DNA of 28,021 nt, from contig JAYMTA010000482.1 of the NCBI GenBank assembly GCA_036897625.1, positions 1-28,021 of the forward strand, in the 5' to 3' direction. The notes beneath the pieces are model-generated. The model saw nothing but the letters and a program-made list of their open reading frames with translations. It was not told where the DNA came from and made no database searches. The number at the start of each line of letters is the position of its first letter. The first letter of the stretch is position 1. Below are positions 21,543-28,021 of the stretch, in pieces. Source of the stretch: Pelargonium cotyledonis. Its lineage: Eukaryota > Streptophyta > Magnoliopsida > Geraniales > Geraniaceae. Both the position numbers and the translations under genes were made by a program.

Positions 21543-24500
21543 CAAGAAAGGAAAGAAGAAGGCAAGTGGGAAGCAGCAAGTTACCTCGAAACAGAAAGAC
21601 AACAGTGAAGATGGGAGAACATTAGGTAAAATTAAATTCTGTTTTGGGGGCATTTTTGGGTAAAATCTTTTAACTCTCCTGAATACATAGATGAGAAGGT
21701 TAGAATTGAGAAATTTGTGATTGATGATGTCACTGTGGAATTTCTGTTGGCTAAAATTAAAGAGTTTGGATTCGATAATGTAATAAAAATGCATTACATT
21801 AGAGGGATTTCACTTGAGAAATTAGATGGGTTGGTTTTGTTAGGGAATGATATTGCATTGATGAGATTGAAAATATTTTCGTACAAGCATGGGTCAGTGA
21901 GTGTGTGCGTCGATCATGGTGAGTTGGTAGAAGAGGTTGGTGGACATTTAAGATGGGCAGTAATTGATAGAGGTGGTGGATGTTGTTATCCATAAAATTA
22001 GGTGCATTTTGGTAACTTAGGTAAGGTTGAGGCAAATATAGGGCAAAAAACATGTGGACTTGAAGTTGATGCAGTGGAGGCTGAGGTAGAGGTTAGAGTT
22101 GAAGAAGTTGATCCAAAAGTTGAAGTTGAGGTACATGAAGTTGAGGTTGGGGTTGAGGTAGAGGAAGGTGCAAAAGATCTTGGAGGTGCAGAAGGTAAAG
22201 GTAGTAGAGATGGTATAGCTGTTCAAGATCCTGAGGTAAAGTTTCAATTTATTTGCATTGTCTTGTACTTTACTTAGATTTTTATTGTTTAATTCATTGA
22301 TGTTGTTTACCTACTGTAATTGGTTCTTATGTATTTGATAGGCTTTTCAAGCTCCTGTGACTAAGGTTAAGGTTGAAGGAGAGGAATTTGTGGCTGGTGA
22401 ATGGGCTACCTTGTTGGTGGATGTCAACCATTTTGCTGACTCATATTCTGAAGATGATGAGGTAGAGTTAGCTAAACAGACAATAAAAGAGTGGAGAAAG
22501 AAAAGATGGAGAATGAGGAAGGAAAATAGGGTACAAGAAGAGGATGAGGTTGAGCCACAAAGTGGTGATGGGGAACCAACGCCTCAAGAGCATAAGGAAG
22601 CAAAAGCTGGTAGTGATAGGGAGAGTTTTTTTCACTCTAGTAATAGTAAGTGGAGTGTAAGAATAGGAGACAATGAGAGTGATAGTGAGGAAGATGCTGA
22701 TGAAAGAGTGGGTCTATAGTGGCCACAATATGATCCAAGTCAGCCCATTTTGGAGTTCAGCTGGGGGTCAGGTTTTGTTGGGCTAAAAGAGTTCAAACAA
22801 GTTTTGACTAGGTATGCAGTGAAAAAGAATGTGGATCATAAGCTCACAAAGAACACCAAAAATAAAGTGTATGTTGAATGTAATTGAAGGGATGGTGAGG
22901 CTGGACTAAAGTGTAATTGGAGGGTGTATTCTAGTTGGTAAAGCACATATGGGGTTTTCAGAGTGAAATAGTATACAAAAAACCACCAATGCAATTATGC
23001 ATTCAAGTATAGGAGAGTCACAGTTGGTGTGATTTCAAAATTCTTCAAAGACGGAAATGATGAGAACCCTGGCATATACACTTGGCAACTTCAGCAGTTG
23101 GTGAAGAGTCATTTGAGAACTGATATATGTTTGAGTAAGTGCATCTTGGAAAAGAAGATGTACTAGAAGAAGCAAGAGAGGAAGGAGAAAAAAGAGTTTT
23201 CCGAACTTTGGGCCTATGTGGCTGAATTGAGAGAGTCCAGCCCTAGGAATTTAGTTTATGTGGTCACTCAAACTGATGACTTGACTGGATTGCTTTAGTT
23301 TAAGAGGAGGATGTATGTATGTTTGGCTGCTTGTAAAGATGAGTTTTTAGCTGGTTGTAGAAGATATATAAGTATGGATGGTTGTTAATTTTTTAATTTA
23401 AAGGGGATCTTAAAGGGAGAGTTACTCACTCCTATAGGGATTGATGGAAATAATCAAATGTTTCATACAGCATGGGCAATTGTGGAGGTTGAGAACACAT
23501 TGAGCTGGAAGTGGTTTCTTAAGTGTTATACTGAAGACCTTCAAATGGATGATGGAGTTAGTTAAGTCATCATTTCTGACCAACAAAAGGTAACATGTCT
23601 AACTTTTTTTACTTTTCATTACTTAAATCATTTGTTTTAATGCTAATTGGTATCATTTTGTTCACTGCTAGGGACTCATTAATGTCATACACATTGTGAT
23701 ATCTTGGGCTCACCAAAGAATGTGTTGAAGACACATTTATGCCAATTGGAGGAAGAAACATGGATGGAAAGATATGAAGAGAAGATTTTAGGCATCAAGT
23801 AATGCCACTTACTTTGAATCTTTTAGGAGATTAATGAATGGCATGACTTTTACCATGATTTTTTTATTTTTATTTTTTATATTCTTTTTTACCATGAGTG
23901 GTTATGGATATGAGGATTTAGTTGGTATAGACCTCAAACATTGGGTTAGGGCTATGTTTCCAACAAAAGTTAAATGTGAAAATATGGAAAATAATATATG
24001 TGAGAGTTTTAATGCCACTTTGATAGGTGCTAGAAGTAAGTGTATCATTGGATTGATGGAACATTTGAGGTTATATGTGGCTAAAAGAATGATGGAAAAA
24101 AAAGTTGTTTGGAGAAAGTTGGAGGTTTGACTATGGTCCTAGAATTAAGAATTAAAAAGAGTCAAGACCTTGCTTGTGATTGGAATGTAATATTCAAGTT
24201 AGGTATAGGTTATGAGGTTTAAGGAAATTATGGTAAGAAATGCGTTGTCAAATTAAATGTCATGTGTTGCACCTGTAGGAGATGAGATTTAACTGGTATC
24301 CTATGTGCACATATTGTATGTGCTATCCAATATGAGGGAATGGATGCTGGAGAGTTCTTAGCTCCTTGTTAAAGTAAAAACTCATTTGTCATAAGTTATT
24401 CATTTCAATGTGAGCCAATAAGGGGAGAGGAATTCTGGCCACAAGTCAACAAACATGAGCTTCAACCACCTGAGATAAGGGGTTTACTTGGAAGGAAGAA

Positions 24501-25376
24501 AAAGAAAAGGAGGCTTGAAGAGCATGAAAGGGCTGGAAGGAGTAACCAAAGCAAAACTAAGGAAAAGGCCACAAGACAAATGTCATGCAGCTGGTGCAAG
24601 AAGCTCTATCACAACAAAAGAGGTTATCCAAATAGGGCTTACTACCTAGCTCTAGAAGCTAGACAAAGAGCACAAGTATTAAGTAGTTGTTTCATAAAAT
24701 GTTATCCATTTCATTACAAATTTTATGTTTTACAATCTGAATTTGCTTATATGGTTACACAGGACAATGCAAATGTTCATGACAATAACAATGCAAATAA
24801 CAACCAAACAAAACATGTATGATCATTTAAGTTCATTGTGTGTTTGGCTTAAAATCACTTGTGTTATTGATTTTTAAAAGTTGGATATTCTATTTGTTGT
24901 TAATGTATGTAGGACATTCAACACAGTTTAGATGACATGCTAGTCTTACATGCTCCAACACAGGACATGCCATCAAGTCAACCACCATCAATGGTAGAAG
25001 CGCAACAAGTGATGGCAGAACAACCTCCTCTGACAAATGATGAACCACCTGCAAAGAAACTATAAATTCAATCAGACCTAAGATTGGATCCAATCCTCCA
25101 CCAAGACCTTTAACATTGCCAAGGACATATGGAATGGGGCTCTATCAAAATGCATCCTCTGGACTATCAATCTTGAATGTAAAAGTTAGAATGATGTGTT
25201 AATTTTTAACTATGCATAAATCATATATGAAGTAAAAATCAATTCAATTATATGCAGTCTGGACATATCACACAAAGAGTGCTATCAGCACTAACTTGGA
25301 GTGACAGGGGGCTAAGGAACAATGACAAGAGAGGGAAGAGAGCAACAAGACTTTTGATGTTTGACATATTGGTGTA
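21543..25376 (+). pseudogene. MuDR-type transposase gene of MULE 2, decayed
   Basis: Domains in order: a lysine-rich exon (21543-21625); a PB1-like N-terminal domain (21691-21960: VTVEFLLAKIKEFGFDNV); an acidic Glu-Val-rich stretch (22060-22235); the MuDR N-terminal zinc-binding domain (22740-22990: VGLKEFKQVLTRYAVKKN); the MULE DDE domain (23340-23800) with candidate catalytic aspartates in SMDG and IISDQQK; a SWIM finger (24255-24330: CAHIVCAI); and a CCHC knuckle (24583-24630: CSWCKKLYHNKRG) in which the final cysteine is replaced. Introns include 21626-21690, 22236-22341 and 23590-23671. Stops interrupt the frame near 21993, 21999, 22717, 22885, 22938, 22969, 23163, 23297, 23386, 23563 and in the SWIM segment. 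Most look like C-to-T or G-to-A changes in Trp, Gln or Arg codons. The first exon is not fixed. Confidence 0.88.
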
Positions 25377-25714
25377 ATTGAATATTGTTAATTAAGTTTA
25401 TGATTTTGTCAATGTTAATTGTTGAATACAGTGTTTAATAAGATGGTTATTTTTGAACTAAAGTAGTATTTGAAGCTTGTTTGAATGTAAGCAATAGTTA
25501 GATTGAAGGTGAATTTGGATGGAAAACATAGTGCATAAAGTTATTTGAATAGGGTCAATTTTCGGTTGTAAGTTTGAACACTTTGTATGTATTCACCAAT
25601 GCAATGAAACTTCAGTTTATTATGGAATGATGATGTGTGTTAATTTGCTTCTTTCATCAATAACTAGATTTGTATACATATTTCAAGTAATTGACATAGG
25701 GTTTGAACAAAAGT

Positions 25715-25990
25715 AAGAACTCCATTCAGAATAAAATGCATTAAGTCAATCGACAATGACAAAAAAAAAATCAATTCATATAACTTCATTCACAATAACA
25801 TGCAATTACAAGTTCCATTCACTAACTTCATTCACACTCAATGTGTAGAACTCAATTCACAAACTTAATTATCTAACTCAATTCACATGCTCAATTGAAT
25901 AGTTTCATTCAAAATTAAAATTTTAATAACACAATTGACAAACTCCATTCACAACTCATAAATCAAAACGCAATTCACAACCTCAAACTT
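25715..25990. repeat. Degenerate interspersed repeat, AACTYMATTCACA type, between the convergent MULE genes
   Basis: About nine to ten imperfect copies of a 12-13-base word such as AACTCCATTCACA, AACTTCATTCACA and AACTCAATTCACA occur between 25715 and 25990, spaced irregularly by roughly 15 to 40 bases. They fill the spacer between the 3' ends of the transposase gene and the GRF-finger gene. No function is known to me. Confidence 0.65.
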
Positions 25991-26530
25991 TATTTCACAA
26001 ATGTCAATTACATAAGCTTTTTCAACCATAACTTCATTACCTCCAAATAGATTCATCACAAAAATGAAAACTATTGCACAAAACACTACAATTACACAAA
26101 TCACACCAATTATCATTCTTCGTAACACTACTTGAAGATCTTGAACATCCATTCACGGTCATTGAGGAGCTTGCCTTCGACAAATTACTTCTTCCAAACA
26201 GAACGTCTCTCAATTCCTGCAAAAGAGCAACTATATCTTCATTTAACCACAATCCATTCCCTCATTCTAAAATTCCAAAACAAATTTATCATTCACAAAA
26301 ATGAATTGTTATCAAATACAAAAGGTGTAAATATAGATAAAAATTTCAAATTTTGCAAAACAATCAACAAACATCACCAGGTAGAATGGACATCGATAGA
26401 ACCTACAACATGGGTTCTTTCTAGTCCATGGCATCAATCGAACAACAAGTTCGTTAGAGCAACAAAAAAAAAATCCTTCATAATTCTTGTTACATTTGTA
26501 CTCAATCCCTCTATGTCACTCATTAGACAT
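25949..26530 (-). pseudogene. GRF-type zinc finger protein with C-terminal membrane segment, second gene of MULE 2, decayed
   Basis: Exon 1 (26530-26378) reads MSNE, a TGA, then HRGIEYKC and ELVVRLMPWTRKNPCCRFYR, CPFYL. This matches the GRF finger pattern (C, then TSWTxxNPGRRFYGCP). A GTGATG donor at 26377 and a TTTTAG acceptor near 26268 lead to exon 2, which gives DCG, then after a small frame shift WLNEDIVALLQELRDVLF, the usual end of the GRF module (CGxFxWxDE) and a short helix. A second shift leads to a hydrophobic segment near 26120-26040 (GVICVIVVFCAIVFIFVM) that should span a membrane. Small plant proteins of GRF finger plus C-terminal membrane helix are a known family of unclear role; DNA binding is possible. 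One stop and at least two frame shifts make it a pseudogene. Confidence 0.7.
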
Positions 26531-26777
26531 TACTCCTACAACAATAAACCTAAGCCTGCATTTCAATTCCATTACATATCTCAAATTTTACGAAACCCTA
26601 AAAATAGAAGTCATTCATGAAGAACAACAACAAGAAGAGGAAGACCAAAACGGGAAAAATAGTACAACTTTATTCAATTTAAGATGGAAATAAGAAGAAA
26701 CAAACAAGAAGCAAGTAAGGTTATACCTAGTTCCGTTGATCGATAATGGAACAAGAAAAAGAAAAAGCTCTCAAGAA

Positions 26778-26780
<3 letters not shown>

Positions 26781-26818
<38 letters not shown>
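26781..26818. repeat. (GA)19 microsatellite upstream of the GRF-finger gene
   Basis: A pure GA run of 38 bases, i.e. CT on the gene's strand, about 250 bases upstream of its ATG at 26530. CT/GA tracts are frequent in plant leaders. Confidence 0.85.
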
Positions 26819-26821
<3 letters not shown>

Positions 26822-27081
26822 GGTTTTATTATAAAATTAAAATAAAAATCCAGTCATTTTCCATGTCATCAAGGTGCACGGGCTGCTAGAAGCCATGTAT
26901 TTAAAATTGTCCAGCTCAGCATGCCACATCAGCAATTAACGTTTAATTGGACAGAACTTGATGGTGGGTACTCAATTGGGTATAAAATAATAGTCTATGT
27001 ACTCAGTTGGGTACAACAGAAGTTTAGATACCAAATTAGGTATGAGGCCAAAGTTTTGATACCAAAATAAACCTTTATCCC

Positions 27082-27437
27082 AAAACAAAACTCTGAGAAA
27101 ATTGAAAAACTCACGTAGTTTTTATGTGGCATGTGATCTCAAATAAATGAGGTTTGAGAAAACTTTATGTGATAGGGATGCAAGTGTCAGCCACTCAGCT
27201 TCGACCACCGCCGCTTGCTAAACCAGCTCAGACCATCGTCGCCGTGAGCAGGAGATGAAAGCACTGACTCCACCGTGACCGGATCTGATAGATGAGAAGG
27301 AGGAGTCACTGAGGTCACCGCTCCATCGTTGACCACACCTGATCTCTGCTCTGGTTGAAGAGTCTCGATCTCGGCGAACACCCTCACCATCACTCCTCTA
27401 TTGCCGACCGCGCCCTCTATTGTTGTTGTCGTGTTTC

Positions 27438-27488
<51 letters not shown>

Positions 27489-27640
27489 TGGGGGGGGGGT
27501 TGAGTGAGAAGAGAGAGAAAGAGAAGGTTTTGAATGTAAAATGAAAAAAGGAGTAGGGGTGAAATTGTAAATTCATATTAATTTAATTAATTTTAAACCA
27601 ATCGATAAGCGCCACGTGACACATTTTATTTAAATTAATA
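27082..27640. other. Flank right of MULE 2, with a GC-rich minus-strand frame
   Basis: A GC-rich block (27187-27430) carries a 68-codon minus-strand frame (27393-27187: MMVRVFAEIETLQPEQRSG, ending KRRWSKLSG). Upstream of it on that strand are a CT tract (27486-27444) and a short leader, as in a plant gene start. No domain is recognised, and no continuation past 27187 was found. It may be a gene fragment carried by the third MULE-like element or a chance frame. Confidence 0.35.
27444..27486. repeat. (AG)n microsatellite, about 43 bp
   Basis: A pure AG run, followed by a run of nine or ten G's at 27490-27500. It is the second long GA tract within 700 bases. Confidence 0.85.
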
Positions 27641-27833
27641 TTAAAATATTTTTAAATGTCACATCAGTGACACGTCACCCAAATTAAAATGTCACCTTAG
27701 CGCCACGTCAGCTAACTAATGGTCCTGTGAGATCAAACTAACGGTAGGACCCGCGTGACCAATTTTCCTTTTTTTGGTTAGAGACATGGCTAGTGACTTT
27801 TCAATAGGTGCGAGTCATCAGGGTATTAAACCC
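27640..27833. mobile_element. Probable terminus of a third Mutator-like element
   Basis: Read inward on the minus strand from 27833 the sequence begins GGGTTTAATACCCTGATGAC. It continues with an ACCGTTAGTTTGA block and ACGTGGCGCTAAGGTGACAT, the same general plan (GGGT start, CCGTTA block, ACGTGGC-type inner part) as the two MULEs to the left. The outer 9 bases would be AAAACCAAA (27834-27842). No matching left end was found in the window, so the element may be truncated or its left end lost. Confidence 0.4.
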
Positions 27834-28021
27834 AAAACCAAAGAGAGGACTCAGAGGAGACCCATTTTTTAGCTCCCAAAAAAACCCACAACCATCACCA
27901 CTTTCGGAGGCTCTTCCGTCGGATTTTAGCCCGTACACAAATCAACCAAGAGCGTCGCCCGCTCCATTCTTATTTTTTATCTTCTTTGGAGAACAAACAC
28001 CATCGAGGTCGCCGACCCTTG
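27834..28021 (+). other. Possible promoter or leader of a gene to the right
   Basis: The sequence changes to a C-rich, purine-poor style (CCCACAACCATCACCACTTT, then CTCTTCCGTCGG) that resembles a plant 5' UTR on the plus strand. No start codon with a convincing frame is visible before the window ends. Confidence 0.25.

Larger units (their letters stand above)
20775..27081 (+). mobile_element. Full-length, formerly autonomous Mutator-like element (MULE 2)
   Basis: The 6307-bp element has long terminal inverted repeats: the left arm (20775-20959) starts GGGATAAAGGGTTTTTTTGG and the right arm (27081-26921, read inward) starts GGGATAAAGGTTTATTTTGG. They share TGGCCTCATACC, TTGTACCCA and the CGTTAA block with indels. 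The flanks AAAGCAAAA (20765-20773, one A before the element) and AAAACAAAA (27082-27090) fit a 9-bp duplication at 8 of 9. Inside are a rightward MuDR-type transposase gene and a convergent leftward GRF-finger gene, a two-gene plan like maize MuDR. Both genes are decayed, so the copy is not autonomous now. Confidence 0.9.

Noticed and set aside
23834-24130. Separate 98-codon plus-strand gene
   Set aside because: Its second half (NICESFNATLIGARSK) is the normal continuation of the MULE transposase after the DDE domain, so it is part of that pseudogene.
25770-26010. CRISPR-like array
   Set aside because: Repeat words are short, degenerate and unevenly spaced, and the sequence is plant nuclear DNA inside a transposon.

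Overview
The window is nuclear DNA of a flowering plant, most likely a eudicot. It is AT-rich, has intron-rich genes, and is crowded with plant transposon families (Mutator-like, Stowaway, Harbinger, Ty3/gypsy remains and a LINE tail). The only intact host gene I can support lies on the minus strand between 15189 and 5754. It encodes DPE2, the cytosolic 4-alpha-glucanotransferase (disproportionating enzyme 2) that handles maltose from night-time starch breakdown. Twenty-two coding exons join without a frame break into 933 codons, and all three GH77 catalytic residues are present. One of its introns (12391 to 12263 on the minus strand) has the AT-AC termini and branch site of the U12-dependent class.

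Layout. 1-2100: intergenic DNA with a possible hAT-type terminus. 2107-4892: a nest of insertions. A Stowaway-like element (2530-4892) was opened by a 1.06 kb long-inverted-repeat element (2607-3662) and by an LTR fossil (3825 to about 4860), which itself carries a Harbinger/Tourist-type element (4022-4790). A separate small Stowaway copy sits at 2226-2478. 4893-5750: spacer and the DPE2 3' UTR. 5754-15189: DPE2; its 1.9 kb first coding-region intron holds a broken Ty3/gypsy integrase fossil. 15190-15960: DPE2 leader and promoter. 16250-17880: a broken gag fossil of Athila/Tat type. 18786-19140: the 3' end of a LINE with its poly-A tail.

19301-27081 is a pair of adjacent Mutator-like elements (MULEs). 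The first (19301-20762) is non-autonomous and carries a GC-rich, possibly captured gene fragment. The second (20775-27081) is a full-length former autonomous element. It has long terminal inverted repeats, a rightward MuDR-type transposase gene that is now a pseudogene, and a convergent leftward second gene with a GRF-type zinc finger and a C-terminal membrane segment, also decayed. The 9-bp target duplications of the two elements overlap, so both entered essentially the same site. A further MULE-like terminus ends near 27833, and the last 190 bases may lead into a neighbouring gene.

The most interesting points for follow-up are the MULE with its convergent GRF-finger/membrane gene, the double insertion at one target, and the AT-AC intron in DPE2. 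No tRNA, rRNA or CRISPR array was seen.
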